Below are positions 48,565 to 62,375 of a DNA stretch of 64,000 bases, in pieces. Source of the DNA: Tetrahymena thermophila SB210 (lineage: Eukaryota; Ciliophora; Oligohymenophorea; Hymenostomatida; Tetrahymenidae); contig NW_002475961.1 of NCBI RefSeq assembly GCF_000189635.1, forward strand, positions 62,001 to 126,000. Direction: 5' to 3'. Under the pieces are notes generated by a model. It made no database searches and had not been told where the DNA came from. It saw nothing but the letters and a program-made list of their open reading frames with translations. Made by a program: the position numbers and the translations under genes. The stretch's first letter is position 1. Every line of letters begins with the position of its first letter.

Positions 48565-50816
48565 ATGAACTGCTTATAGTGCAACAGTTATACTCTTAGC
48601 CTAGATAAAATAAATGTTTGCTTAGATTAATCTTGTTAGTAGAATATATTATGCTAAGAGTGCTGTACAAAGCATCCATCATTTCATCAAAAACCTATTT
48701 TTTTAAAAAAGTTTCTGAATAAATTGTAAAATAAACTGCCTGATGAAAATGTATTATAAAGCATAAATTCTTCTAAAGTTTTATAGGAATTAGAAAATAA
48801 CTTTCAGAGAAGTAATAAGCTGTTCAGATAATTAAAAGAAAGTGTTATACGCTAAATAGACATTGTAGTTAATCAAACAACGCAACTTTTTGAACACCTA
48901 CATAAATAATACTAATAAATGCATGCTAAGATAGTTAAATTAAACTCCCAAAGAAATTTAATTGAGGACGTCAAAAAGCAACAAGATATAGGATCTTTAA
49001 AAAGGTTAATTGGAGAATTCATCATTTAATAACCAGATTAAACAACTAAAAACTCCGATTATCAGCTAGAGAATAGTAAGACAGTTATGTCAATTAGCTC
49101 ATCGATGCTCAGAAATTCTTAATTGATTACTCCTAAATCAGCTAAATAAAAAAACAATTTTGATTAAATCAACTAAGCAAACGCTAATATTTATAGGAAA
49201 TTCGAAAATATTCACAAAGAGGTAATTGCATTTAATGAATTTTCTTAGCAAGTCCTCGAAAAAGAATTGGACAAATCTTCATAACTTTTGTATGAAAGTT
49301 TTGAGAACATTAAAAAATTTATAACATTCTGCTCATAATCAGCTCATAAAACGAAGTTAGTAACAAATAAATTCTTAGATACTTTATAGCCATTGTTTCA
49401 AAAAGAAGATTAAATTATCTGTCACAAAAACAACATGCCTGTATAAGCAATAGTTGTTAATGCAAAATAAAATCAAATCATTACTGCTTCATACGATTGC
49501 AACATAATTGTAAGAGATATTCACAACTTAGCAGAACTCCAAACATTAAAAGCTCATACCCAATGGATTCGTTCATTAGCTTTACAAGAATACTCAATCA
49601 ATAATCCTTTTCATTACTCTAAAAGCATTCTGATATCATGTGGAGATGATAAATTAGTCTAGTCATGGATTTTAAATTAATCTGCATCCCCTTGTCTATA
49701 GCTAAGTTAAAACGAATAGTTAAGTCAAAGTAAAGCAAATTAAACCTAAGATGTACTAAAATAAATCACATTTTAGCTTAATATAAAAGCATGTCTGCTA
49801 TGCATGATTTCAACCAATTAAGTAGCTATCTGCACAGGACCTACTGATAATTTTAAAACACTAATTTACGATATCACAAATTCTCAATGCTTAAAGTAAA
49901 TAGTTAGCATAAAGCAAAAAAAAACTTTCATTTTTAAAAATTATAAATAAAATTTTGAGAGTTTTTTTGATTTAATTTAAAATCAATCCCAAAATATTTT
50001 ATTTTTAAAATAAAAATTGACTATCAAAATTAAATAATAAAAAGTAAAAATTTATATTGAAATTTTAAAATTAATCTCAATTTAAAAGTAAATAAGTAAA
50101 AGTAAACTATGTAGTTATTAAAATGACTATTTTATAATCACATAAAATGTAATAATATAAACAGCTATATCGAAATAAAGAAAAAATATATTATTGATTT
50201 AAAAAAAATATTAAAATAAAAAACTTAGATTGATTGATTTATTTATTTAAAAAATATTGAATTTTTAATTTATTTTTATTGAATTTAATCAAATTTTGTA
50301 AAAAATAGAATTTTAACAGGAAATCGAAAGTACATAAGAAGTGTAATTCATTTAGAAGATAAGAACTATTTATGCACTGGAAGCGATGATGGAGTGATTG
50401 GTATATGGAATTTAAACGATGTTAAAAATGAAAAATTTAAATTTAGATTAAATGCTTCTCTATTCCCTATTTAATCATTAATTTATGAAGAAAAAAATAA
50501 TCTAATTTGTGCAGGCTGTTAAGATGGCAAAATATTGATATATTCAATATAATAAGTTCCTAAACTATTAAAAATTATATAAAGCAGTACTTGTACCTCT
50601 GTAAGTACATTATGCAAATTAAATAGCAATTATTTTGTAGCTGCTGTAGGTAAAAATATCCTTGTTTACCTCTTTTAAAATGGAACCCTTATAAATAGTA
50701 TAAATAATAAAAACAGTAATAACATATCTGTAATAACTTATTGTCCATTAAACTAGAAGCTATTAGTGGGTGATGTTAGAGGTTAACTATCATCTTATGC
50801 TGTATTAATTGTTTGA
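48565..50816 (+). CDS. B-box-like zinc module, coiled coil and WD40 repeats, 612 aa, two exons
   Basis: Exons 48565-49895 and 50309-50816 join in phase 2, giving 613 codons. The first 45 residues hold Cys/His pairs in B-box order (CLQC, CLDQSC, CQECC, then His pairs). A helical, partly coiled-coil region extends to about residue 290. From about 300 on, WD40-type repeats are visible: ITASYDCNIIVRD, LISCGDDKLVQSW, LCTGSDDGVIGIWNL and CAGCQDGKILIYS. The acceptor at 50307-50308 was chosen because it yields the canonical strand CLKILTGNRKYIRSV. It is probably a scaffold protein of the TRIM-like/WD40 type without a RING. It lies next to two other genes with the same N-terminal module. Confidence 0.85.
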
Positions 50817-51633
50817 AATATAAATTTGTTATAATTTATCATTAAAACTAATGATCATTAAGTTAAATTAAAAAAAATAATAATACTTTGAAATATAATG
50901 CAAAGCTCTTAATTTTAAATTTATATCATTTTAAAGTAATTAATTAATTAATATAAAAATAATTAATAATTCTTAAATAATGAAACATTTTTTTCAACAA
51001 TTTTGTAAATTAATTCATGATTTTAGGAACCCTTTTAGCCAAAAATAAGCATTTCTTTTTTTTCATTCTTTCTTTTAAAATAAATAACTAGGTTTCTATT
51101 TAAATAAATAATTTAAATGCGAATCTTTAGATTTAATTACTAATATTAAGTCTATTGAATCTATTTTTTTAATTTAACTTTACTTTGAATAAACTATTTA
51201 GCTATTTAAATATATTATTGTGGATTATTTTATGAAAAGTTTATTAAAAATAATAAGATTTAATAAAATTAACAAATTATTAGGTAAATACTATTAAAAA
51301 TTAAGATTTTATTTTTTTAAATAAAGACTATCTATTATAATATATCTATTGACTAAGAGTCAAACAATTTAAACTTATATTTTTTATAAAATTAATGAGT
51401 TAAAACTTTTAAATAAAATTGCTTTAATGAAGTAGAAATTTAGAGTTATCATTAATGGATTTATTTTAGTTTAATTTATGTATGTATATATGTACAAATA
51501 ACTAATGTAATTCTTTGTTAATATATTTATTGATAATTTAGTATAGTCAAGCTTTTTTTAAATTTATTGTATTATAATATAATTAAATCTAAATTCATAG
51601 ATTTATATTTTTATTTATTCATACAGATTTTCT
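50817..51633. other. Convergent intergenic region
   Basis: AT-rich 3' flank of the WD40 gene (plus) and the LRR gene (minus). No feature was recognised. Confidence 0.6.
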
Positions 51634-53744
51634 TCAAAATTTCATGTTCTTTAATTGTGGTTTCTGGTTGTTTTTTTATTCTTAATTTTTAATGTAGGCA
51701 GGCATTTTAACTTGAGCTTTTAGTTAAACTTTGCTATTTTCAATTTCTTTTACTTTTTCTTATTAGGGCTCTTTCATTTAGTTTAGCGTGTCAATATACA
51801 GATCCTAAGATACCTGTGTTGGGCTGTTGACTTACCATTCTAAAAATTTGTAAAAAGCCATGAATTGCATTCTTGCCATGAATCTAGCTCTCAAGTACTT
51901 GCTGCATATTGTTAATACCTTATCTGATCTAAATAGATAAATTGTTTCGATTAAATACTAAATTACAAAAATTAAATGGATACTTTGAAAAAGTTATATT
52001 TGCATCAACCAAATATGGTTGCAAATTAAATAGGCAATCCTTAAATGTATTTGATATTAAATTGATTCCTCTTTATGTAATGCCTCTCCATCTATAAAAT
52101 TAAAATAAAAAACATAAATTAAGAAAAATTTATATTTTATTCACCCGCTTATGTTCAGATTAAAATTTAATATGCCATTCAATGACTAAAATAAACTAGT
52201 CACTCCCATACATAAATCTTACAATCCTTAGTCAGTACACTTAGTCCAGCTATTTGATAATTCAATAAATTATGTAAAATTTAAGTAATAAGCAAAAATA
52301 AGTACCCAAAGAAATTAAAATCAATCTATTGTAATTTTTTGCACTCATCAGATAAAGTTTGCATTAATTATGATATCAACTCACAAGATTTGTCATTACA
52401 TTTTCCCCAACTAAGTATTTATTGGAAATAGATTTAATTATTCAACTTCAAAGAATGAATTTAAATTTAAAATTACTTCCATAAACTGAATTTAAATGTC
52501 TCTAAATTTTATGCTTTTTCTGACAATTCTATTAAACTATTTATTAATTTTTCAGAAGCAATCGAAGTGCATTAATTCCAGCTATAATATAATAATTTAA
52601 ATTAATTAACTTCAATAGGATAACATTTATAAGAAGCTTAATTACCCTTCTAGAGATAGATTTAAATGAATTAAACTTTTAAAATTTGTTTTCATCTATA
52701 ATGATTCAGAAAGCTAGCAAGCTCCAATATCTGTAACATCCTTCCAGCTTTTAAATTAAATATAAAACAATCAGTAAAACTAATAAAAATAAAAATTCGA
52801 ATTCAAATAAACAGAAGAGTAATAAGAAAACTTAAATGTATTTAATTTATTTACTGGAATAAAATAAAATTGGAATGGGTAGATAGATAGATGATAAATT
52901 TGTTTGATATGTTATTTTATTAAATGAGTTTTTGTTAATTATGAATGGTATAATTTTACTTGTTTAGATTAATACTAAAATGTGTAAGATGAGGGCTTTA
53001 CTAAAACACAGAATAAAGGCAATCTGCAATGTTTTTAATAGAAGCTTCAGTGCATTTTTTCCAACTATTTTTTAATTAAATTAAGTCAAAGTCTGATTTA
53101 TTTTTTTATTATTTGGCAGATTAACTAAGTAAGTTATTACCTCTTGAAATCTAATTCTAAATGTTCTAATTTTCCTGATGTAGAAACCTCTTAAATACTT
53201 GTAAACAGCTTTTATATTGTTTCATCATCTACATCGATTTATTAGTTATGACTTAATAAATAAAAATAATTAAAACGCCTGTCATTTATTTTTAGATTAA
53301 AAAATGGGTACTGAATATCGAGCTCTGGAAGAATTACTTACAGCTACTTGACCTTTAAACATTTTGAATGAATAAACTTAGATATAATTATACAGTCCTT
53401 TTTAAGTTATTCTCCGCTATTTATTATTTCAAAAATTAATTATTAGTTTTTTTTTCAAATCAATAAACATTTATTTATTTTTACTATGGTTTTTCAAAAG
53501 AAACAATCTTATTATCAAAGTATCCTCCCCTTTTAGAGCATTCTTAAAGAGTTTCTCTATCAAATACCTTGAAAACATATTTATCGAATTCAGGGTTTAC
53601 TTTATCCAGTTAATTTTTTCCATCTATAATTATCTATTTTATATATTTAGGTTTTTTCTGTCTAAATAAAGCTTGCTAATCTTTTTTACTCCCATTTTCT
53701 TACAACGCAAGCTTGGCCAGGGGTTTATTGCTCTTAAGTTTCAT
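51634..53744 (-). CDS. Leucine-rich-repeat protein, 486 aa, nine exons, 35-residue repeats coincide with exons
   Basis: Minus exons: 53744-53485, 53416-53141, 53064-52960, 52747-52646, 52581-52477, 52410-52306, 52249-52145, 52091-51984 and 51928-51634; 487 codons. Six internal exons are 105, 102, 105, 105, 105 and 108 nt, all the same phase. Each encodes one repeat starting with an invariant Trp just after the junction (WKKCTEASIKNIADCL, WNQCTSIASEKLINSL, WGKCNDKSCELISQLM, WTKCTDQGLQDLCMG). The pattern CTDxxxxxL...L...L.L is ribonuclease-inhibitor-like. The N-terminal 120 residues are basic with no recognised domain; the C-terminal 90 residues are helical and Gln/Lys-rich. Likely a protein-interaction scaffold. 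Confidence 0.85.
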
Positions 53745-55441
53745 AGTCTTCAAATGAATAAATATTGTTTAGTTTAAATAGAAGATTTCTTTTTTATGTT
53801 AAATATTTGTAGAAGAATGTAGTATTTGTCTTTTGTTTGTTTGTTTGTTTAGTAGTTATTTGAATCTATTCCTTATTCAATTATTAATTGCTTTAGTCTT
53901 TATATGAGGTAATTAAGAAACTAAATATTATTAAATATTGTGAATAATAAACTCACTCTTATTCAATTATATGTTTAAAATCACATATTTATTAAGCATC
54001 AAATTTATTAAAAAAGTCTTAATAGTTTTTTTACCATCTCCAGTAATAATTAATTACACCTATTTTTTTATAGTATTTAACCAAATTAAAGTTTTATTCT
54101 AATAAAAAATTCGTGGTTGTAATCTTAAAAAATTAAAAGTATGCTTCACCTTTAATTTTAAGTAGGATAAATATTTATATTTTCTCAACTGTTAATTATT
54201 TTATTTGATAATTGTAAATTAATTAACTTTTAATTTTTATTTATAGCATAAGTTGATATTTATGTTTTTAAGTGAAATTATAATTTATTTAACTCATAGT
54301 TCGTTCATTATAAATTATTCAATACTATTTTTATTTACTACTTTGAATTCAAGAAATAAAAAGATATTACTTTAAACTTTAAACTTTATTTATTATAATT
54401 AAAAGTGTAATATTTTAATAAAGATACAATGATAAATATCAAGATTTTTGTATAAAAGAATTCAAAATTAACTCAATCATTTATTTAATTAAAAAGTATA
54501 TTATTTTATTGTCAGCTAACAGTCAATATTTTTATCAAAAATAGAAAATAAATAAGTTAAATATTTATTTTTTATTAGAAGAATGAATAAATTTGGGTTT
54601 TCAATAAATTTTTTATTAATAATAATTTAGTCAAATTTATTGGTGCCATAATCATAAATCCTAATTTACAAAAAACTAAATAAAATAAAAATATTGGTAT
54701 TATATTCCTCAGCTATTTTATAAAATAAATTCATAATTATATCGAAAATGAATCAAATAAATATCAATTCTTTTGTTTTTTTATTGAATAGAAAGAGTAA
54801 ATTTAATTATTGTATTTTAGTATATATTTAAATTTATTTATTTTATATTATTTTTTTATGATTATTATCCAAAATTACTTTCAGACTCAATATAAGTTTA
54901 TATAACAGCTAGGTGGATTTTATTTTTTTACTGAATAGAAAGAGTGAATTTAACTGCTATATTTTTGAAATTGCTTAAATCTATTGATTTGTTATTATTT
55001 ATTTATTATGATAAAGATTTAAAATTACTTTAAGATTCAAAAATTGCTTATAGACCAGATAGATAGATTTTATTTTTATTCTATTATTTAGTTAAAAAAA
55101 TTTATATTAATAAATATGTTATTTATTTATTTTTTAATTTTTCTTTGACACTATAATTATATATGCATAATAAATAAAAAATAAGAATTCAGTAATACTA
55201 ATTGATTAAAAAAAGATTTAATTTGAATAAATACAATTGCTTTTTACTTGATTATTATTATTAATTGAAATGATTTATTTATTTATTATAGACTAATATA
55301 TTACTATACTAATATTTTATTTGAATTTTTCTTAATTAATTTTAAATAGTTATTATTTATTTATAATTTATTCAAATTTTAACTTGGAAACAATAGATTT
55401 AAAACAACTAATTCAACTTTCTAATTAAATTAACTTTTTAA
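53745..55441. other. Divergent intergenic region with repeats
   Basis: Upstream region of the LRR gene (minus) and the TMC-like gene (plus). It contains a short TTTG microsatellite near 53833-53850 and the duplicated unit at 54771-55080. No gene. Confidence 0.6.
54771..55080. repeat. Diverged tandem duplication, ~150-bp unit
   Basis: Two adjacent units (about 54771-54919 and 54920-55080) share tracts such as GAATAGAAAGAGT followed by AATTTAA, AAAATTACTTT, and a GGATTTTATTTTT-like end. Divergence is much greater than in the 15.6-kb repeat. Confidence 0.5.
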
Positions 55442-58400
55442 ATGTCTAGTAGTGAATTAAGTAGCATTTCATCTTAATCGGAAATGCAATCTTCGTCTTC
55501 TTCAGAAACATCTTCTCAGTAAGGATCAAAAAAAGAATATATTGATAAAAGAAAAAGGAAAATGAATAATAAATTTAGCAGTGCTAATAACAAAAGGATA
55601 CATTAATTGCGTAAAAGTTAATCTCATAACTCTGATCTTTTGAATATTATTCCTAGTTCTACTACCTCAATCATAAATTCTCAAAGAAAAAAAAGCATTA
55701 AGTTTAATCTAAGCAGCAATCAAGAAGTCAATTTAGGAGATGAAAATGCATTTTAGTAGAGGATAAATAGGGGCCGAAGAAAATCGAGATTTAGCAAAAC
55801 AGATTTTTTGTGTGAAGATGTAAGTCCTTTTAAATCTCTACAAATGAGGAAACAAAATAGTTAGTAGTTGATTCTGAAAAGAAAAATATCTGATGGAGAC
55901 TATCCATAATCTATATTAAAAAAATCTTCGTTTGAGAGATCAAAGTCAATGATTGAAAGCCCTGCAAATATAATTATAGATAGCAATCCTTCTCCGAAAA
56001 TGCTTTAAAATAGAAGGCATAATTAAATACCATCTTTGGAATTTATAATGAATGAAAGTAACCCTCAGATATTCTATAATTTTAATTCACCTACAAATTA
56101 AATTTTGAACAGAAATAACTCTCAAATTTCAACAGCTATATTTCCTCCATAAGATTCCATCTAAAATTTAAATGAAAAATAAAATGATTATGTTAAATAA
56201 CCAAATATTCTTAAAAATAACAATGATCTTGAAAATAATTTTTTTGGAGATAATTATAGGCAGAGGCCATAAAGACTCTCTTTAGAAAACATTAACTAAT
56301 AAATAAAATTGCAACTTCCTAATAATTTAAACATAAGTGACATCAGTTAGCAAAATAATAGTAATCCAAGTCTTAATAATTTTAGCAATAGCAATAATGC
56401 TCATACTCCTTAAAGCAGGAATGCTTATCAATTAAATAGCTTGCAATTAAATAACTCTGTTTAGACACCTTCAAGTTAAAGAAATAGCAAAAATCAGAAT
56501 TAAATAGAAAACATAAATGGCAATATCGGTTTTAGCGATTTGGCTTTGTAATATACAAGTAACAGTACTTAAGCATATTCAAATCCAAATTTGCCTAACA
56601 TCATTACAACCTAAGGAAACCATCATCATAGAAGTCCATCCCAATAATAAATTATCAATAAAAAGAAAGACTATTAAGAAGTTCTAAAAGAGCTTGTTGA
56701 TACTTAAGAGAGACTTAGGGCCGAAGAAGAAAAAAACGAGTACTTATCCCTTGAGCTAAAGAAAAATCAAGAAAAAAATAACGCTTTATTGAGACAATAA
56801 GAAATTTTGTTAAAAAAGAGCTCATTTAAACAATCTGTTCTTAGAGAAATGAACTAAAAATTGAATAACATGCAGAATTGCAATAAATTAGTTGCTATTC
56901 ATGTTCCATTCAATCAAAAAATTATGTCAAAAATAAATAAAATGTACACATTAATTTTTTATGAAACAATATTTTTATCATAAAATGCTTTAAAAAGATA
57001 GCCATTCTTTTGTTAAAATAGCTTATAATATGTCAAAAATTCTATCTATATATATAATCTATTGGTGATCAATAATCTATTATCATTTATTGTTGCTCCA
57101 ACTATATTTAAGCAAAAAACTAATGCTAAAAATATAGAGTCTTATTTTTATTCAGCTTATGACTCTTCGTTAATATCTCAGATAGCTTTTTAGTAATTTA
57201 TTTATATACTTTCACTAAATTTTCTATAAAAAAGTTTTCAAAAACAAATTTAAAAAAATAAATAAATACTCTATTTTTTTTTACTTATTTGATTTTCACA
57301 AAATAAATTTAAAAGCTTTAAGACAGAATTTTAAAAAAACATTTTAAGACAAAATTGTTTAACTTTATTAAAATAAATAGGATTTTTATTACTATTCTAG
57401 TGTTAACAATTGCTCATTTAGTAAATTTATCTAATATGAAAAGATAATATATCAGAGTTAAGTCAAAGGGAAAAGACAAAATAAATTTATTTAAGCTGGT
57501 TTTTAATTCATTTGATTTTAAAGAGAGTAAAAGTGAATAGCAGGTTGATTATTTTTAAGAAAAGTACTCATCAAATCTGAAACAGTATATAATAAAAAAG
57601 ATTAAAATTAATTCCGCTGACAAAAGTCCTAAAATTTTGATTTTTTTAAAGTACTTTCTTATATTTATATACTCTGGAATAACGTTCTCTGCTTTGTTTG
57701 TTTTAAAGATTATATTGTCGCTTGAGTATTCTGAATAAATATTTTATTAAGGAATAGTTCTGTCTTTTATGACTATTGGAATGTGTGAGCTTGTTAGCAT
57801 TTTATATAGTAAGATAAACGATTTATAATGTTTAAATTTGGACAAAAATAATTTAAAAGAAATTTGTAAAATTTAATCAGTTTCTGTTTTAATTTTATCT
57901 TGCTATTTCGTAGTTTCTACCTTAAATATAATCTTTCAGAAGCAAGATTTTTCTTTCCTTGCTAGTATAAAAACATCTTTTAATTTCATATAAAGTGATC
58001 CTAATTCAAAATAGCATCAAAATGGTTTTTAAATAGAATGCCCAGAAAAAATAGTAAGTTACATTATGATATAATATTTTGTTCTTTTAAATGCAAAAAT
58101 ATTAGTTAAAAATGTACTTAGGTTCTCTAAAAATAAGTTATTTCACATATTTTATTAGAAGTAGTCGTATAAAAAAAGCTAAAATTTTGAATTTTATGAG
58201 AACCAACATTATGATTGTTTACTATTTCTATTAATTCTTATTAATCAATCGTTCTTTTTGTGGTCCAGTCTTTTCGGTTTGCTCTTATTTATAGTCAAAT
58301 TCTTGATTAATTATGCGATTCTAAGAAATTCTAAAGTACTTAACTTCAGCCAATATCAATCGTTTTAAATCTAGAATAGATTTAATTAGGACTTTACATA

Positions 58401-58803
58401 TGTTCTCATTATTTTTATTTTGTATTCATTTTTACTCAATTCGTTAAGTTATCAAAAATTCTTTGATTAAAACGGTTAAGTATGCGGCCCATTTTAAGGT
58501 AACTAAAACATATCTAGTTATATTTATGAAAATCTATTTACATAGCCTCTCACTTAATAGATTTATTAAATAATTACTTGGCCTCCACTGTTATGGATTT
58601 TATTGCTTAGTTATTTAATGCGCTAATGGATTAGTAATTTATCGGGATCAGAATGGAAAAGTGAAAAAAAAAATTAAGGTAAGATGATGAAAGAAGTAAA
58701 TAAACATTACTAGTAAAAGTTATAAAATTTAGAAGTCAAAATAAAAAATACCAAAACAATCTTGGTCAGCTCTTAAAATTTTTAAATTAATAAGAATTAA
58801 TGA
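55442..58803 (+). CDS. TMC-like (transmembrane channel-like) membrane protein with long low-complexity N-terminus, 1057 aa, two exons
   Basis: Exons 55442-57192 and 57381-58803 join in phase 2. Residues 1-400 are Ser/Asn/Gln-rich. About 400-480 are a charged coiled coil. From about 530 on there are some eight to ten hydrophobic segments. Features recalling the TMC family are YFYSAYDSS after the first membrane segment, LFKLVFNSFDF in the following loop, a helix pair around YDCLLFLLILINQSFFLW, and CGPF at about 952-955 in the loop before the last segment. TMC proteins form or regulate ion-conducting mechanosensory complexes. The match is from motif order only; OSCA/TMEM63 relatives are the alternative. 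The tail is short and basic. TGA is at 58801-58803. Confidence 0.66.
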
Positions 58804-59178
58804 AAAGTGAATATTAATTTTAAAATTATTAATTAAATGATAATTAAGATCAACCTTTGGAGTAGTTAAATAATAAATCCTATTTATTAAATAAAAAGTT
58901 TAGAAGTGAACATAAAAAGAAAGAGAAAAATGATCCAATCATAAAATATGAATGAAATGAATCTTATTTTATATTAAATTGTTTAATTTATATTTTTTAA
59001 TCTTGTAAATGTTTAAATGAAAAATTATTTTATGCTATCTTTGAGTTTATTTTTAACCGACTGATTAAAAACTAATTTAAAAAAATTTATTGCCCTTGAA
59101 AGAAATTCAGTAAAAAAATTTAAAATTTATTTTAAGGCAAATTATTATTTATTAATGAGTGAATATGTTTGTAGTTAG

Positions 59179-59179
<1 letters not shown>

Positions 59180-59214
<35 letters not shown>
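59180..59214. repeat. (ATCT)n microsatellite
   Basis: About eight perfect tandem copies of the tetranucleotide. Confidence 0.95.
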
Positions 59215-60000
59215 TTACTTTAAATATAATGTTTTATTAAAACGATTTTTCATTTAATTATGAAAATAAATTTATACTTACTATTATTAATTTATATTTT
59301 ATTTTATTATCAAAATGATAAATTCTAAATATTTATTCCTGATTGAATCAATATATTTTTAAGATATTCTCATTATTTTTTTTAAATTTCTCAAAAAATT
59401 TAAATTCTTATGTACTAAAAAAACTTTTGCATTTCTATTGATCGATCAGTGACTGGATTAATATAATGTAATATAAATTTGGTTTAATTAATAAATTTTT
59501 GTTTGCAATTAAAGTCCTTGTAAATAAAATCGAAATCAACTAATATCGATAATAATATTACAACATAAAAAATTTGATTAAGACTAATACATTTTTTATT
59601 TTTAAGTAATTTATATAGAAAAGGGGCGATGTTTAATTAAATCTTAACAAAAACTATGTAAATATTTTTAAATTTATGGTAAATATTTTAGAATATTATT
59701 TAGTATTTCTTGATTTTGTTTATTTTAATAATTTATGTCAAATTTATTATTCCATTAGTATATAATCAATATAATAAATAAATGATCAATAAAATTCAAC
59801 TTCAAGAACTATTGATTATTATAATAAATCCAATATAAAAAAATCCATGTAAATTAATAAATCTAAGAACCTAATTCATTTAATCAAATTATCCATTAAG
59901 AAATATTAATGCTTGAAACTTGAATTTGAATTAAAATATGGTAATTAAATATGAAATTACAGCTAAAAATAAGTATTGAAATATCTAATATATAAAAATT

Positions 60001-60012
60001 CCAGCGCGCTGG
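60001..60012. repeat. GC-rich 12-bp perfect palindrome
   Basis: CCAGCGCGCTGG is self-complementary and contains only two A/T positions, inside strongly AT-rich DNA. It might be a protein-binding site or a remnant; nothing else supports a function. Confidence 0.5.
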
Positions 60013-62375
60013 TTTTAGATTAATAATCAAAGAATGAATAATAATAATAATAATAATCAGCTTTATGTTATCTTAATTTACATTTTTGTTTCTTATTGAA
60101 AAAGATTGATTAGAGAATTTCACTGAATTCATATTCTTAATAAATTAACACCTATCAACAAGTAATGGAATAAAATTGTAAGGTTGAGATTTAAGTTGTG
60201 ATTTTTAAAAGTAATTTATCATTTATATATTACAAGAATAAAATTAAGAGATATAAAACTTTATAGCTCTTGGATATCCATTAAGTTGTGTAAAATCCTA
60301 TTTCTTTTGGGTAGCCGCTGCATAAAAATTGATAAATGTTCCAAAGGAAAAATGTATGAAAAGGCTTTAAAAAAAACTTGTGTGCTAAGGTATCAATCTT
60401 CTTTTTTTATAGTAAATTCAGATAAGGTGGATAAATGAAATGAATGGTGTACTTCCTCAAAAATATTAAATTCATTATCTTACTATAAATTTGTAGCTTA
60501 AGATCCAATTATATCATTAAAGTTAATTTGTATTTAATTCATTAAAATACAGATTTGTTTTATAAGTTAGGAACAACAGGTGAGAGATAAGCCCTACATA
60601 TTTCAATCGCTATACTTTATAGATATGTTTTTGCAGTTTGAAATAAAATGTTTAAGTGATAAGATTTAATAAAAGTTTCATTATTGGTATTTTATATGAA
60701 CAGTCTTTTTTAATGTGTAGGATCTAATTTAGAAAGATTAGATTCATTCAACTCTGCTCTATTTCTGAAAAAATGGAAAATTTGTTCCTAAATTAATAGA
60801 TTTAAAGTTTACAGAAATATTCATTGTGCTCTCAGACAAAATAAAATAAATTTCTGAAAACTTAAGTATTTCAAATTGCTATCTAAAGTTGTCATCTTTA
60901 TTTAATAATTAGATTTTGGCAGTTTATTTTAATCAAGGGAAGAAACTTAAAAATAAAAATCATGTTGAAAAAAATAAAGTCTTTGCTAAAAATAATTATT
61001 TTTGTGAATATAAATACTAATAATTAGCTTCAAATATTTTACAAATAAACATTAAATTTGTAGTAAAAAACATTGGTTTATTTTCTGTTATGCTCAATTT
61101 GTAAATTTTTATTACTAAGAATTTAGCAAAAACTTGAAATAATCTCTTTTAAAATAGCTTTTTATATTTTTGAAATTATTCTTTAGAATAAACAAACATT
61201 TCAATAATATTTCAATCCAATAAAAATATGTAAATATCAGTATCAATAATAAATTTTTATTTTCTTTTTTAGTAAAAATGAAATGAAACCAGATAATTTA
61301 TATATAAATCTAGATAATCATATTTAAATAAATTTCTATTGTTCTATCTGCCAATATTTTAAAAACACTACAATAATATCTATATTTCAATAAACGTGTA
61401 TTTTTTTTTATTCTTATAAATGCTTACTTTAAGAAAAAAAATATTTTTTTAAAGTATTCTTAAGTATTTTATTCAACAAAAAATATTTTTTAAATTTTAT
61501 TATATTTTAGATGAATCGAAAATTTTTATTTTTATTAATATTTCGAAAATAGTAAATTATCGTGTGTAATAAAAAATTTTTTGTTTCTCTTTTTATTATA
61601 ACTAAAAAAAATAGACAAAGAGACTTTTAATTCCTCCAATTTTCATCAATCTTTAAGAAAATCATAAATTTTGTTTGTTTGTTTGCTTGCTTGTTGATAA
61701 ATAGATTTTTTTAATAAATAACTATAAAGCTTTTTTTATCATTCCAAAATATACAAATAAGCTAAAATTTGAGTTGTGTTACTTTCTATTAAAATTGAAG
61801 TGATTTATCTTGATGCAATAAAACAAAAAATTAATTGCATTTTGATTTATTTAAAAACAAACATTTTTCTTTATATTTTAAAAATGTAAAGTAATTATAT
61901 ACTTTTTCTATTTAAAAGAAATTATTTGTGAATTTAAAAAAGGCTTAAAGGTTATTTACTCAAATATAATTTACAATAATAAGTAAATATTTTTTAGACA
62001 TTTCTAATGTTTAAATATAGATCTTTAAGTATTTTTAGTAATTATATTAAATCTAATTTAGTATTTATTATACAAAGTATAAATGATAGATTATAAACAT
62101 TGTGAAGGTTTGTTTTCAACTATAAACACTTGAATAGACTTTTATTTGAACTTGGCCAGCTATTTTTGCCAATTTTATTATTTATTCTAGTAATAAATAA
62201 ATTAATAGGCTGTTCTTTTTTCATTCAAGTGGTGTTATTAATTATAATTAAAAAATTTAAATTATATTTTATAGTATGATAAATTCTATTTATTATTAAT
62301 TATTATTATATTTCAGTTATTATTTAATTTCTTCTTAATAATTTTATCTCATTTATTTATTTTTTAATTCTCTCT

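Larger units (their letters stand above)
58804..62375. other. Convergent gene-poor region, 3.6 kb
   Basis: No gene was recognised between the TMC-like gene (plus) and the right-edge gene (minus). It contains an ATCT microsatellite and a GC-only palindrome, both annotated separately, and several moderately GC-richer patches (60210-60420) without clear structure. Confidence 0.6.
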
